64,000 bases of DNA, taken from assembly GCA_965242535.1 (NCBI GenBank), contig OZ251458.1:4836001-4900000 (forward strand), given 5' to 3'. Each line of letters opens with the position of its first letter. Position 1 is the stretch's first letter. The DNA is from VXRD01 sp965242535. GTDB lineage: Bacteria; Latescibacterota; UBA2968. The translations under genes and the position numbers were made by a program. Below are positions 44,461-54,204 of this stretch, in pieces. A model generated the notes under the pieces. That model was not told the origin of the DNA. It did not search any database and was given only the letters and a program-made list of their open reading frames with translations.

Positions 44461-46155
44461 TCATCCGCGGTCATCTGCGGTCAATTTACCTCGCCCGGCT
44501 TCTCTTTGATCTATCGGCAATACGAGCGTGGACGTCGTGCCCTTGCCCGCCGCGCTCTCCAATAGAATGCGACCGTTGTGTTCCGCGGCGATCTGACGGC
44601 ACATCGCCAGGCCCACCGCGCCTTTTTCATCGCTTTGGATCGCAAATTCCAAATCGAAAATTTTGGGCAACGCCTCTTGGGCAATCGCTTTCCCGGTATC
44701 CGAAATCGCAATGGACACCTCGCCGTTCCCCGCGCGCGTTTCAATGGCGATGCGGCCCGTGCCCTCGATGGCCTGCGCCGCATTGACCAGCAAATTGAGA
44801 AACACTTGATTGATCCGCCCGGGGAAACACGTCACCCTTGGGAGCTGTCCGTAATCCCGCACCAACGCGATTCGGCCCTCTAATTTGTGGCGCACGAGCG
44901 CGAGCGTGCTCTCGATCCCCTCGTGGATATCCACCCGTTTCCATTCCGCTTCATCTAAGCGCGCAAAATTTCGGAGACTCGCAACGAGCTCGCGCACGCG
45001 CGCTGTGCTGTCCGTCATGATGCGATTGGCTCGGTCGATTTCTTGCAGGGATGCCCGAATCCGCTGGCGAGTTTCGTCCTCATCCTCCGGGAGGTGGGAT
45101 GCCACTTCGCCCGCGAGTTTTTCCATCCCCCGTTTGAGGGTATCGTGCATGCTGTTGATCGCCCCCACAGGCGTGTTGATCTCGTGCGCGATGCCCGCGA
45201 CCAAATTCCCGAGTGCCGCCATCTTCTCGGCTTGAACCAACTGCGCCTGTCCCCCCGCCAATTTTTGGTTGGCCGCCTTGAGTTCCCCCGCCATGCGTTG
45301 TCGCTCATGGGCGCGTTCCAATTCCCGCCCCAAGGTTTTTTGCTCTTCCTCTGCGCGTTCCCGTTCTCGTTCCGCCTCCTGCAAGCGGCGTTTTTGTTCT
45401 GCCGCACGCCGTTGTTGCGCCACTGCGCGTCTCGTCAAATTTTGAATTTCCAAGGTCTGTTTTTCCACCTCTCGATTCGTGCGGTCAAACGTATGCGCCA
45501 AAAATGCCGACATACTCACCACCATGCCGAGAAAGCCCGGGTACAAAAGGGAAATCTCGCGCGGGAAAACGCCGAGTTCGATCAACAACTCGTAAACCGA
45601 CACCGCCATAAACACCCCCATACCCGCGCCGATGATCCGCGCGCCCGGCCTTTTTTGCCAAATCGCTATGGCGCAAATCCGCAGCAATTCGCAAAATCCG
45701 ATCAGCCCGATCAAATACACGACGGGCATGGGCATGGCCCAAGCCGCCAAACACAAAACCCCGCTCGCAGCGCAAAGCGCGCGCCAGTTGCGGGGCAAGG
45801 CGCCAAAAAAAGCCGTGTAGGAAAATTGCAACCCAAACAACGCGGTGAGAATGAGGAGGGTCTTGATGGCGATCGAAAAAACGACCGGATCGGTGGGCCG
45901 TAAAGTCGATTCACGGGAGAGAAAAATGAGGAGGGAAATGCACGCGGCAAACGCCACATAAGGGAGATTGCCGGGCAAGTTGGCGCGAAACAAATACATC
46001 GAGAAGTGAACCATCGCAAACGCCAAGGGCACGCCTGCCAACAACTGGAGCAGGGCGAGATCGCGCGCGAAGTCATCCGCAGACAAAATCCCCTGGGCAA
46101 AACCGACCCCTGGCACCAGCCAAAGCAAAACCGCAACTCGCATGACCCATCGCAT
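44461..46155 (-). CDS. Membrane sensor histidine kinase with signal peptide
   Basis: A 564-residue kinase. A signal peptide (MRWVMRVAVLLWLV, cleavage after FAQ or GFA) is followed by about seven hydrophobic helices, a coiled coil, the histidine in GIAHEINTPV, and an ATPase domain with NLLVNAAQAI and ISDTGKAIAQEALPKIF. The G1 box is DTGKA rather than DTGKG, a mild departure. GGAGG lies 5 bases before the ATG at 46155, so I reject the in-frame start at 46320. It is the full-length paralogue of the kinase at 42384-43952, from which it is separated by a repeat. The input signal is unknown. Confidence 0.87.
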   Translation of the reverse strand: MRWVMRVAVLLWLVPGVGFAQGILSADDFARDLALLQLLAGVPLAFAMVHFSMYLFRANLPGNLPYVAFAACISLLIFLSRESTLRPTDPVVFSIAIKTLLILTALFGLQFSYTAFFGALPRNWRALCAASGVLCLAAWAMPMPVVYLIGLIGFCELLRICAIAIWQKRPGARIIGAGMGVFMAVSVYELLIELGVFPREISLLYPGFLGMVVSMSAFLAHTFDRTNREVEKQTLEIQNLTRRAVAQQRRAAEQKRRLQEAERERERAEEEQKTLGRELERAHERQRMAGELKAANQKLAGGQAQLVQAEKMAALGNLVAGIAHEINTPVGAINSMHDTLKRGMEKLAGEVASHLPEDEDETRQRIRASLQEIDRANRIMTDSTARVRELVASLRNFARLDEAEWKRVDIHEGIESTLALVRHKLEGRIALVRDYGQLPRVTCFPGRINQVFLNLLVNAAQAIEGTGRIAIETRAGNGEVSIAISDTGKAIAQEALPKIFDLEFAIQSDEKGAVGLAMCRQIAAEHNGRILLESAAGKGTTSTLVLPIDQREAGRGKLTADDRG

Positions 46156-46767
46156 AAACACCTCCGGCCACCTATCCACCGCGACCAAATGATCCGCTCC
46201 CGCTCGACCATCCCCAAAACCCGACGCCCCGCTGAACCTCGGCAAATGGGTCTTATTGGCATGCAAATTTTCGGTGTTGCCCTGCTCTTGCGGGCGAGTC
46301 GTTTCCGCGTTCATTTTCATGTCGGTCCCATCTTCTCCAAGTTATCACACTTATCACTCTGTAAATTAAATAATTATGGATTTCATTTTTCAAGAACGTG
46401 CCGGCCGTGATGCCGTACGTCAATTAAGCCATCGCCAACCATGCCATCCCAAAAGCCCATCAACGAAAGCCATCAGGCACAGCGCGCAAGTCCGTCTCGC
46501 AACCCACATCCATCTTGCAACCCACTTTGCAGGCCAACGCATGTCGTGCTACTACAAAAGCGCTTTGCGCTGTGCAAGCCCCTCGGCGCATGAGAGCGGC
46601 ATTTTTTGCCTACTTTTTTTTGCTGTTGAAAAAAAGTAGGTCGCCGAAGGCATCGAAGGCAACCAACGATGCTGTAGGACCAAACGTTTTAGAAAAGCGA
46701 GCCATGTCGGTGCTGATTTGTGCGTATCAAAATTGAGAATAACTTAATTTACAGAGTATTATGGCGT
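46156..46767. mobile_element. Gene-free gap with degenerate family A element, copy 3
   Basis: 46420-46759 is collinear with the reverse orientation of family A but both inverted ends are missing. A fragment resembling its A/T-rich end (CTGTAAATTAAAT) lies near 46354. The hairpin with GTAGGC arms is kept at about 46610-46640. 46156-46345 is an open extension of the kinase frame that I do not consider coding. Confidence 0.6.
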
Positions 46768-48105
46768 CTATCCGCACTGCCGTTCAAAATGCCTGCCCTG
46801 TTTGGAGGCTTGCCATTGGGCTTCTGTGTCGATCTCTGCACCTGGGTCGCCCTGTTGGGCCATCCAGCGGTCGAGTTCGGCAGACAGGCGTTCTTTTGCC
46901 GATGCGTGGGCCGGGTCGGCGGCGAGGTCGTTCATCTCGCAGGGGTCGTCATCCATGCGATACAACTGCTCGGCCGGCCGGTGCATGTAGCGGTTCACCA
47001 CAAAGCGCGTGTGTTCGTCGAATGTCGTAGCCGCGACCCAAGTCGGCCAGTATTGGTGCCATTTGTTTGGCCCCATCAAATGCTTCTCGATGTAGATCGC
47101 CTCGGGCGTGAGATTGCGGATGTAGTGGTACGTGCCATCCGTCACCGCGCGAATCGGATAGGGCGGGCCTTCGGGGATGTTGTTGTGCATAAAATAGGCG
47201 TGTTCCCGATGCGCGTCTGCATCGCCCAAAAGCACGGGGAGAAAACTCGAGCCATCGAAATCCATCGCCTGCGGATCCCCGGCCGCAGCATCGATCAGCG
47301 TGGGGGTGACGTCTTCGTACTGGATGATCGCATCCGTATAACCCGGCGAAACCCTGCCCGGCCAGCGGACCACAAAACCGGTGTGGACGCCCGTGTTCCA
47401 ATTCGTCCACTTGCAACCGGGAAATTGCGCCCCCTGTTCGGACGTGAAAATCACCATCGTATCGTCTGCCCGCCCACTCTGCGCCAGCACGTCGAGAATA
47501 TCGCCGACCTCCCGATCCAACACTTCGATCTCCGCGAGATATTTGGCGTAATCCCTGCGCGTCTCGGGCGTATCGGCCATATAGGGCGGCAACGCGAGCG
47601 CGTCGAGATCGAAATGATCGGGATCGCCCAAGGTCCACGGCGCGTGCGGTTCAAAAAGCCCGACCGCGAGACAAAAGGGCGCGTCTGAATTTTGTCCGAT
47701 AAAGGCGCGAATCCCCTCGACGCCGAACTCGGGGTTGGGATGCACGCACCCGCCCTCGATGCCCGGCACGTTTTCAAAGGGGAAACTGCGATGCGGCCCG
47801 ACGTGCTTTTTGCCGCACAGGCCCACCCGATAGCCGAGCGTGCCGAGGTAGTGCGGCAGGCTCTTTGTGCCCGGACGTGCGGCCGAGTGGTTCCAGCACG
47901 AGCCGTTGCGGGCCGGGTGCAACCCGGTGTAGAGTGCGGTGCGGCAGGGATTGCACATCGCCATGGGCAGGTACGCGCGGTTGAAGACCAACCCCTCGCG
48001 TGCGAGGCGGTCGATATTGGGCGTCTCGACATTTTGCCCGCCGTACAGCGACAGGTCGTTGTAGGTCGCATCGTCTGCGATCATCATCAGGATATTCGGC
48101 TTCAT
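46768..48105 (-). CDS. Sulfatase with a CNPCR active-site motif
   Basis: A 445-residue alkaline phosphatase superfamily enzyme. The metal-binding pair Asp11-Asp12 lies in MMIADDA. The active-site motif is Cys51-Asn-Pro-Cys-Arg; it keeps the modified cysteine, proline and arginine but has Cys where Ser is usual. C-x-P-x-R is still compatible with formylglycine formation. FTSEQGAQ near residue 230 replaces the common SDHG motif and is typical of one sulfatase branch. There is no signal peptide. GGAGGG lies 3-4 bases before the ATG, and the gene overlaps the stop of the upstream sulfatase-like gene by 4 bases, so both are translated together. Confidence 0.87.
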   Translation of the reverse strand: MKPNILMMIADDATYNDLSLYGGQNVETPNIDRLAREGLVFNRAYLPMAMCNPCRTALYTGLHPARNGSCWNHSAARPGTKSLPHYLGTLGYRVGLCGKKHVGPHRSFPFENVPGIEGGCVHPNPEFGVEGIRAFIGQNSDAPFCLAVGLFEPHAPWTLGDPDHFDLDALALPPYMADTPETRRDYAKYLAEIEVLDREVGDILDVLAQSGRADDTMVIFTSEQGAQFPGCKWTNWNTGVHTGFVVRWPGRVSPGYTDAIIQYEDVTPTLIDAAAGDPQAMDFDGSSFLPVLLGDADAHREHAYFMHNNIPEGPPYPIRAVTDGTYHYIRNLTPEAIYIEKHLMGPNKWHQYWPTWVAATTFDEHTRFVVNRYMHRPAEQLYRMDDDPCEMNDLAADPAHASAKERLSAELDRWMAQQGDPGAEIDTEAQWQASKQGRHFERQCG

Positions 48106-49541
48106 CTGCCCTCCTCGGCGAGGCCCAAGCGGATCGCCAATTCCGAAGGCGCGTGAATCGCGCGCAATTTTTCGCCCATCAACTTTTGCATGCGGGCGAG
48201 CGTTTCCGGTTCGCTCGCTGCGAGATCGCGTTCCTGTTTGGGATCCGAGGGCAGGTGGTACAATCGCGTCTTGTGTTTTTCCGGATGGCGTGCAGGCGTC
48301 AATTTGCACCGGAGCGCGTCGGCATCCCAATCGAATCGGTTGCGGTTGGCGATGATGCTCGAATACGCGTACGCAGGTGGGTTGGATTCCGCCACGCCTT
48401 GCAGCAACGCGTACTCGCCATCCGTAATATTGCACGTCCCGGCAAATTGCCCGTACAAAATCGCGTCTCGCCCCGGCGCGTGCCCGTCCCGGAGATAGGG
48501 CAACAGGCTTTGACCGTGCAGGCGCGTGCCTTGGGGCACGTCCATCCCCATCGCGTCCAACACCGTTGGAAAATAGTCGATCGGCTGTGCGAATTGTTCG
48601 GGGCGCGTGCCGTGCCCCCAGTCGGGATGCCAGACGATGAGGGGAATGCGCGTGATCTCATCCCACAACACCCAGTTTTTCCCGGTGCGCCCGTGGTCCC
48701 CATTGTGCGTGCCGTGATCCGATGCGAGGATGATCATCGTCTCGTCCATCAAGCCCATGTTCGCAACCTGATCGAGAAAGTGGCCGACCCACCGATCCAC
48801 CATCGTGATTTCGCCCGCGTAAATCGCCTGCACGCGCTTCAACTCCGCTTCGGTCAAATTGCCTTTGACCCAATCGTACGGCGCGACCGGATACTCATCG
48901 ACCGCCCCGTCGGAATCGTACAACGCGACGTAATGACGCGGCGGATCCCATGGCTCGTGCGGGTCAAACGAATCGATCATCAAAAAGAAATCCCGATCCG
49001 CGTTGTGCTGAATCCACCGCGCGGCCCGCGAGAACAACTGCGGCGAAAACCAGTCGCGCTCTTCTCTGCGGAGGTACTGCACATTTCTAAAGTGCGGCTG
49101 ATCGGGTTTGTTGTGCGGGGGATAGTCCAAAGTGCGATTCTCAAAGGCGATATCCCCATCCGTGACATACCGGTCGCGCTCCTGCCCGCGCACGATATCA
49201 AAGCCGGAAAAGGGCCGCCAATAGCCGCTGCCCGAGTTGCTCGTCCAGTGGTGGTACACATCCGTAAAAAAGTAGGACACCTTCCCGGCCTCGTGTACGG
49301 TGCCGCCCAGCGTCACGTCGTCGGGCTCTAACCCGCCCCATCCCCGCCACGGAAATTCGTATCGCCCGGTCGCAATGTCGCGGCGACACGGCAGCGTGGG
49401 ATACGACGCCAAATACGCATTGTCAAACACGGCTGCCCCCTCGGCGAACCGGTCGATATTCGGCGTGTGAATCCAGTCGTTGCCATAACACCCCACATGG
49501 TCTCGCCGCCATGTGTCCAGCACGATCAAAATGACATTCAT
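48102..49541 (-). CDS. Sulfatase-like hydrolase with Thr at the nucleophile position
   Basis: A 479-residue alkaline phosphatase superfamily member. It has the N-terminal LDTWRRDHVGCYG metal motif and the C-terminal ASDHGTHNGDHG. At the position of the formylglycine cysteine it has Thr49 in PTLPCRRD, aligned by the following Pro and Arg. It therefore cannot form formylglycine there. Related phosphodiesterases and phosphatases of this superfamily use Thr directly, so phosphoester or phosphodiester hydrolysis is more likely than sulfatase activity, or the protein is inactive. GGAGG lies 6 bases before the ATG. It is encoded first in a two-gene operon with the CNPCR sulfatase, and has no signal peptide. 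Confidence 0.85.
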   Translation of the reverse strand: MNVILIVLDTWRRDHVGCYGNDWIHTPNIDRFAEGAAVFDNAYLASYPTLPCRRDIATGRYEFPWRGWGGLEPDDVTLGGTVHEAGKVSYFFTDVYHHWTSNSGSGYWRPFSGFDIVRGQERDRYVTDGDIAFENRTLDYPPHNKPDQPHFRNVQYLRREERDWFSPQLFSRAARWIQHNADRDFFLMIDSFDPHEPWDPPRHYVALYDSDGAVDEYPVAPYDWVKGNLTEAELKRVQAIYAGEITMVDRWVGHFLDQVANMGLMDETMIILASDHGTHNGDHGRTGKNWVLWDEITRIPLIVWHPDWGHGTRPEQFAQPIDYFPTVLDAMGMDVPQGTRLHGQSLLPYLRDGHAPGRDAILYGQFAGTCNITDGEYALLQGVAESNPPAYAYSSIIANRNRFDWDADALRCKLTPARHPEKHKTRLYHLPSDPKQERDLAASEPETLARMQKLMGEKLRAIHAPSELAIRLGLAEEGR

Positions 49542-49553
49542 GAAAACCTCCTC

Positions 49554-49768
49554 GTGTCTGAATCGCGAATTAAACGGATTAGGGGATTACGCGGATTAAA
49601 ACCGCATTCCCGCACCCGCTCTGGCTCTCGTACCGCCTACGCCCTTCGCGCTACCTGCGTCAGTTGTCTGAATCGCGGATTAAACGGATTAGGGGATGGC
49701 GCGGATTAAAACCGCATTCCCGCACCCGCTCTGGCTCTCGTACCGCCTACGCCCTTCGCGCTACCTGA
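49554..49768. repeat. 110-bp tandem duplication
   Basis: Two copies starting TGTCTGAATCGCG and ending CGCTACCTG lie at about 49554-49663 and 49664-49768. A truncated family B MITE follows directly. The same opening phrase occurs at 12485, 12600 and 12844. Confidence 0.8.
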
Positions 49769-49857
49769 GAAGCCATCTAAAAATTATCGGGACCTACCCC
49801 CCTAGCCCCGTTACTCGCTCCGCTCGTTGTAAGCTACGCCTGTGCCTGCGAGGAAGA
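49769..49857. mobile_element. Family B MITE, copy 4, truncated
   Basis: It begins GAAGCCATCTAAAAATTATC as copy 3 does and includes the TTACTCGCTCCGCTCG loop insertion, but is broken after GCGAGGAAG; the right inverted repeat is missing. A REP palindrome follows at 49882-49903, and the DUF6785-type gene ends at 49940. Confidence 0.7.
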
Positions 49858-49939
49858 TGGGAGACGCAATCGCAATCGTAGGGACAGGCCCCCGTGCCTG
49901 TCCGAAGATACAAGATGGGGTGGGCGGCCTTCTCGCTTT

Positions 49940-51910
49940 TCAAAAATCGTGTACCACATGCCCGTGCCCGTAAAAGAAGAGGTGATCGATCAGCGTGGAG
50001 AGAAACACCGCAAACGCATAGCCCACCATCAGGCCGATGAAAAACGGTTGTCCTCGGCGGTACATCGCCACGCCGCCGAATTTTAGGATGAGCGATTTGT
50101 ACGCCCACATCATAAACGTGGGGAACGCGAGGCGGCGCGCCATGTACATCCCTTGCAGGGCCAGGCCCACAGCGGGCAGGGGCCACCAGATAAAGTGGTA
50201 GCGCAAAAAGGTCAGCACCGCGACGATGACCATCCCAGATCCGGCAAATGTGAGGCGGTCCCAATCCGGCGGTTGGAGGTTGCGGATCCAGGTCACGGCT
50301 TTTTGGTAGTTGATCCGCGTGCCTGCGACCCGGGTCAATCCCCCCAAATTGTATCCCCCGTGCCGATAGGCCGTGTAAATCGTAAGCCCGATAGATCCGA
50401 AAAATCCCAGCGCCATTGCGATCGCGATGGCGCCGATCAGGCGATGGCGCCGAAATTTTAAGCCACTGGTCAACTTGAGCGTCTGCGCCAAGGGCGGGCC
50501 GAGGAACCCGCGCGTGGTGGCAAACAGGGCGTACAGAAAGCCCTGGCTGACCATCGAGGGCGCGGCGATATCGCGCGATCCCAAAATGTAGATCGGCGCG
50601 TAGTTCAGCGCGGTATCCGAAATATTGGCGTAGGGCAAGCCCACCTCTGCGACGATGCGCGACAGGCCGATATAGGCGGTCAGCGCGAAAAACATGTAGA
50701 GCAGCAACATCTTCAGTTCCATGCCCGCCAGATGCAACCAGCAGCCCATGTAGAGGAGGCCGATCCCCATCCCGACCACGGCGGTGCGATAGGACAATGC
50801 CTCTTTGGAATCGTCGACCTCGGCATCGCCGAGCAGGGCTTTGCGGAACACCCCCTTCAAATGCGTGCGCGACATCCACAGCCCCACCAACACGATCATC
50901 ACAAAGGCGCCAAAACTCTGCGCGCGCACGGCCTCTAAGCCCCCTTGCCCGACGGACGATCCCACGCCCAAGCGGTCGAACACAGACATTTCAATGCCCG
51001 TTAAAAAGAAAAAGACCCAAAAACTGAACAGGGCTTCCACGCGCGCAAAATACGTAAATCCAATGATGTAAATGCTGATCTGCACCCAGAACGTGGGCGC
51101 GCCCTCCAGCCAGCGAAACCAACTCGCCGCGTTCGGGGTCGTGGGCAACCTCGGTATGAGGGGATAAAAAAAGGTGACGATATTCCACAACACCGCGAGC
51201 GCGCCCAAAAAACAGCCGATCCGAAACCCGCGTTGGCGAAGCATGTGGGCCATCCCCTCGGGATCATCTGCCCCTGCGGCCATCTTCATGCTCACGTTCA
51301 TCAACGGGTATTCGAGCCGCTCATTCTCCACCCATTGCTTTCGCAAAATCACCATGATGCACAGGGTCGTCCACCCAATCGCGCAAATCAGCGTGCCCCA
51401 CCAAAAGAGCGGCACGAGCCACGCGCTCCACGGAATGGGTTGATGCGGCGCGAGCCCTTCGTAAAACAGGGTCGCGGCCCCATCTTCGTTGTGCAAGGCG
51501 ATCCACCGCGGGATGTGCTCGTGCAGTAATTCGCGCCAGCCATTTTCGGGCGTATCCAAGTAAAAGGGCGCGGCGATCACCGTGGGCAAAAAACTCGCCA
51601 GCCCAAAGAACGGGAAGAACGCGCCGATCAACCCCATGCCGAGCGCGACTCGCAACTCGGGCGGCGAAAGTGCCCACCTGCTCCTCGCGCGGTCGAGCGC
51701 GACATTGACCAAGACCAACACCACGTACACAAAAAACAGCCCCATCGGTAGATAGGACTTGTTCAGGCGCGACGCCAGGTGCATCATGCCCCAGGTGATA
51801 TACGCTTCGGACAGGAGCACGACCACCATGCCCACGACCATGGCCTTCAGGGTCACGGCTCCTCTGACCAACCGAGCGGGTTCAACCGATAGATTCGTTT
51901 TTGGGATCAT
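49940..51910 (-). CDS. Polytopic membrane protein of the DUF6785/OPT-like type
   Basis: A 656-residue protein with about 14 hydrophobic segments spread over its length. Motif regions ERLEYPLMNVSMKMA and VGLPYANISDTALNYAPIYILGSRDIA are typical of a large membrane family seen in planctomycete-like and candidate-phylum genomes beside sulfatases and sugar-acid enzymes. Relatives have been compared with oligopeptide transporters, so a transport role is likely but the substrate is unknown. The start at 51910 follows AAGG; the longer frame upstream has unrelated composition. It is on the same strand as and downstream of murG, 149 bases away, and not clearly in one operon with it. Confidence 0.75.
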   Translation of the reverse strand: MIPKTNLSVEPARLVRGAVTLKAMVVGMVVVLLSEAYITWGMMHLASRLNKSYLPMGLFFVYVVLVLVNVALDRARSRWALSPPELRVALGMGLIGAFFPFFGLASFLPTVIAAPFYLDTPENGWRELLHEHIPRWIALHNEDGAATLFYEGLAPHQPIPWSAWLVPLFWWGTLICAIGWTTLCIMVILRKQWVENERLEYPLMNVSMKMAAGADDPEGMAHMLRQRGFRIGCFLGALAVLWNIVTFFYPLIPRLPTTPNAASWFRWLEGAPTFWVQISIYIIGFTYFARVEALFSFWVFFFLTGIEMSVFDRLGVGSSVGQGGLEAVRAQSFGAFVMIVLVGLWMSRTHLKGVFRKALLGDAEVDDSKEALSYRTAVVGMGIGLLYMGCWLHLAGMELKMLLLYMFFALTAYIGLSRIVAEVGLPYANISDTALNYAPIYILGSRDIAAPSMVSQGFLYALFATTRGFLGPPLAQTLKLTSGLKFRRHRLIGAIAIAMALGFFGSIGLTIYTAYRHGGYNLGGLTRVAGTRINYQKAVTWIRNLQPPDWDRLTFAGSGMVIVAVLTFLRYHFIWWPLPAVGLALQGMYMARRLAFPTFMMWAYKSLILKFGGVAMYRRGQPFFIGLMVGYAFAVFLSTLIDHLFFYGHGHVVHDF

Positions 51911-52059
51911 ATACGACCTTGAGGTATTGCGAGAGATCCGGGGACTGGCCGGTTGGGTTAGATGCGAGGCCAGGGGCCGATAGGGACAGTGCAGGAGAAC
52001 TACCGCCAACCGATTATACCGCTTTCGCGCTCGGTTTGGAAATCAAAATTTTTCGCGGT

Positions 52060-53124
52060 TCAGCGCAGGCATTCGGAGAGAACCGAGAGGATTTCCGCGA
52101 CCGCGTCCCGATCGCGCCACTCGGCCATGGATCGGCGGAGCACATCGCTTTGTGCGCGCAGATCGCGGATGGCTCTGCAAAGTGTGGCGGGCGCGAGATC
52201 GTCTTCTGAAAGCACGAGGCTGTAACCGGCGCGTTGAAATGCTCGGGCATTGTCGATCTGATCGCCGCGACTCGCCCGCAGGGACAAGGGGATCAAGAGC
52301 GCGGGCTTTTGCAACGCGAGGAGTTCGAAGAGGATAGTCGCGCCCGCGCGAGAGACAATGCCCTCTGCCGCGGCAAAAAAATGGGGCAGGTCGTCGGTGG
52401 CGTATTCAAATTGCGCGTACCCCTCGGTCTCGTCGAGGGCCGCATCGAGATTGCCCTGCCCGCACAGGTGACAGATTTGGTACTCCGCGAGCAAATCGGG
52501 AAGCGCAGCGCGCACCGCCGCGTTTAAGGCGTGCGATCCCAGGCTCCCTCCCACGATGAGCGCGATGGGTTTTTCAGATGTAAAACCGCACAGGTCGCGG
52601 CCCTTTTGGGCATTGCCATGGGCGAGTTCCGCACGCACGGGAATGCCCGTGTGAACCGCTTTTTCCGCGGGCAGGTATTCGGCGGTTTCGGCAAAGGCAT
52701 GGCAGATGCGGCGGGCGAACGGAAGGGCGAGTTTGTTGGCTAACCCAGGCGTGAGGTCGGACTCGTGGATGACGACCGGAATGCGTTGCAACCACGCGGC
52801 CCATATAATCGGCGGGGTGACGAATCCCCCCTTGCTAAAGACGATATCGGGCTGGATGCGGGACAGGAGGAACAGGGATTTGAGAAATCCGAGTTTGATG
52901 CGAAAGATATCCGTAAAATTTTGCCAGTCGATATAGCGGCGGAGTTTGCCCGCGGGCACGGCGCGATAGGGTATGCCCTCGCGGGCGATGAGTTTTTGCT
53001 CGATCCCGTCTCGCGTGCCGATGTAGTGTATGTCGTAGCCGGCATCGCGCAAGCCGGGCAACAGCGCGATATTGGGGGTGACATGCCCGGCGGTGCCTCC
53101 GCCGATGAGGACGATGGTGGGCAA
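52060..53124 (-). CDS. murG: UDP-GlcNAc:undecaprenyl-PP-MurNAc-pentapeptide GlcNAc transferase
   Basis: A 354-residue GT28 enzyme that makes lipid II from lipid I on the inner face of the membrane. The N-terminal glycine-rich loop GGGTAGHVTPN, SKGGFVTPPIIWAA, the HESD loop and the C-terminal donor-site motif SRAGATILFELLALQKPALLIPL are diagnostic. The start codon is TTG at 53124, preceded by GGAGGAGG at good spacing; no ATG or GTG fits the conserved N-terminus. It lies outside a visible mur/fts cluster, next to a TPR lipoprotein gene 58 bases upstream. Its presence shows the organism makes peptidoglycan. Confidence 0.92.
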   Translation of the reverse strand: MPTIVLIGGGTAGHVTPNIALLPGLRDAGYDIHYIGTRDGIEQKLIAREGIPYRAVPAGKLRRYIDWQNFTDIFRIKLGFLKSLFLLSRIQPDIVFSKGGFVTPPIIWAAWLQRIPVVIHESDLTPGLANKLALPFARRICHAFAETAEYLPAEKAVHTGIPVRAELAHGNAQKGRDLCGFTSEKPIALIVGGSLGSHALNAAVRAALPDLLAEYQICHLCGQGNLDAALDETEGYAQFEYATDDLPHFFAAAEGIVSRAGATILFELLALQKPALLIPLSLRASRGDQIDNARAFQRAGYSLVLSEDDLAPATLCRAIRDLRAQSDVLRRSMAEWRDRDAVAEILSVLSECLR

Positions 53125-53182
53125 GAATGCCTCCTCCTGTAAGTGACTGAAATGATGCGGGATTCGGTCGAGCGGGCGCGTC

Positions 53183-54163
53183 TCACGTCTTGCCCGGCGT
53201 ACCCGAGATGAATTTTGCGAGTTGCCGATGCAGGTGCGCTCGCAGTTCTGGGTTATCGGGATCCAAGGCGATGGCTTGGCGGATGATGAAGATGGCGCGT
53301 TCCGTGTTGCCCTGTCTGTAATGCAATTCGGCGAGGGTGTCCAGGTAGGAGGGCGCGTGGGGGCGCAGGCGCAGGGATCGCCGGGACAAGCGAATGCCCT
53401 CGCGCAGGTGAATCCCCTGAATGGCGTAGAGCCACGCGAGGTTGTTTAGGCTGCTGTCGTCGAGGGGGTTGAGTTCCAGGGCTTTTTTGAAGTATTCCTC
53501 GGCGCGTTCATAGTCCTCGCGCTCGTAGTACACATTGCCCAACTCGCCGTGGGCGCGGCCGTGGAGTTCGGATTCGCGTTCGGTTTGCGGTTCAATCGCC
53601 AAGACTTGTCGGTATGATTCTTCGGCGCGCTCGGGCCATTTCAAGACCAGATAGAGCCTGCCGAGTTGGAAATGCGCCCACATCGCGCGGGGCCAGCGTT
53701 CGGCAACGGTTTCCAAGAGCGATTGGGCTTCGGGCAATTGTTCGTGCGCGAGGTAGAGACCGATGAGATCGCGGTGCGTTTCCTCGTGCGCGGGCACTTG
53801 GGCGATAGCCTTTTCCAACCAGCCGATAGCGGCTTCCGGCATTTCCATGGCTTCGTTGACCCGTGCCAAGTCTCGATACAGGATCAGATACTGCGGGGCC
53901 AATGCGAGGGCGGTTTCAAACTCGGCTTGGGCCGCGGCGTATTGACGGCTTCTCAGATATGCCCTGCCCAACCACCGGCGCAAAACCGCGTCTTCGGGGC
54001 AGATTTCCACGGCGGCTTGAAATACCGCCAGCGCGGTTTCCCCGTCGCCATGGGCCTCGTGCGCGATGGCGCGGTCCAAATGGCGATACGCCCGGTACTC
54101 GGCACAACCCGCCAAGAGCAACGCGGACGCGAACAAAAACAAAAGGGTGTGTTTGGGGGTCAT
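53183..54163 (-). CDS. TPR-repeat lipoprotein
   Basis: A 326-residue protein. The N-terminus is a lipoprotein signal with lipobox LLAGC (Cys20). Eight or so tetratricopeptide repeats fill the rest; clear units include AVFQAAVEICPEDAVLRR, AEFETALALAPQYLILYR and YFKKALELNPLDDSSLNN. GAGGAG lies 8 bases before the ATG. TPR lipoproteins act as scaffolds at the outer or inner membrane. It precedes murG on the same strand by 58 bases, so a role linked to the cell wall is possible (inference). Confidence 0.87.
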   Translation of the reverse strand: MTPKHTLLFLFASALLLAGCAEYRAYRHLDRAIAHEAHGDGETALAVFQAAVEICPEDAVLRRWLGRAYLRSRQYAAAQAEFETALALAPQYLILYRDLARVNEAMEMPEAAIGWLEKAIAQVPAHEETHRDLIGLYLAHEQLPEAQSLLETVAERWPRAMWAHFQLGRLYLVLKWPERAEESYRQVLAIEPQTERESELHGRAHGELGNVYYEREDYERAEEYFKKALELNPLDDSSLNNLAWLYAIQGIHLREGIRLSRRSLRLRPHAPSYLDTLAELHYRQGNTERAIFIIRQAIALDPDNPELRAHLHRQLAKFISGTPGKT

Positions 54164-54204
54164 AGATTCGCTCCTCAAAGGAAGTATAGAAACCGCACGG
54201 GGGG

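Noticed and set aside
46156..46320. N-terminal extension of the histidine kinase
   Set aside because: The internal ATG at 46155 has GGAGG and starts a signal peptide, which would not work after a 55-residue extension.
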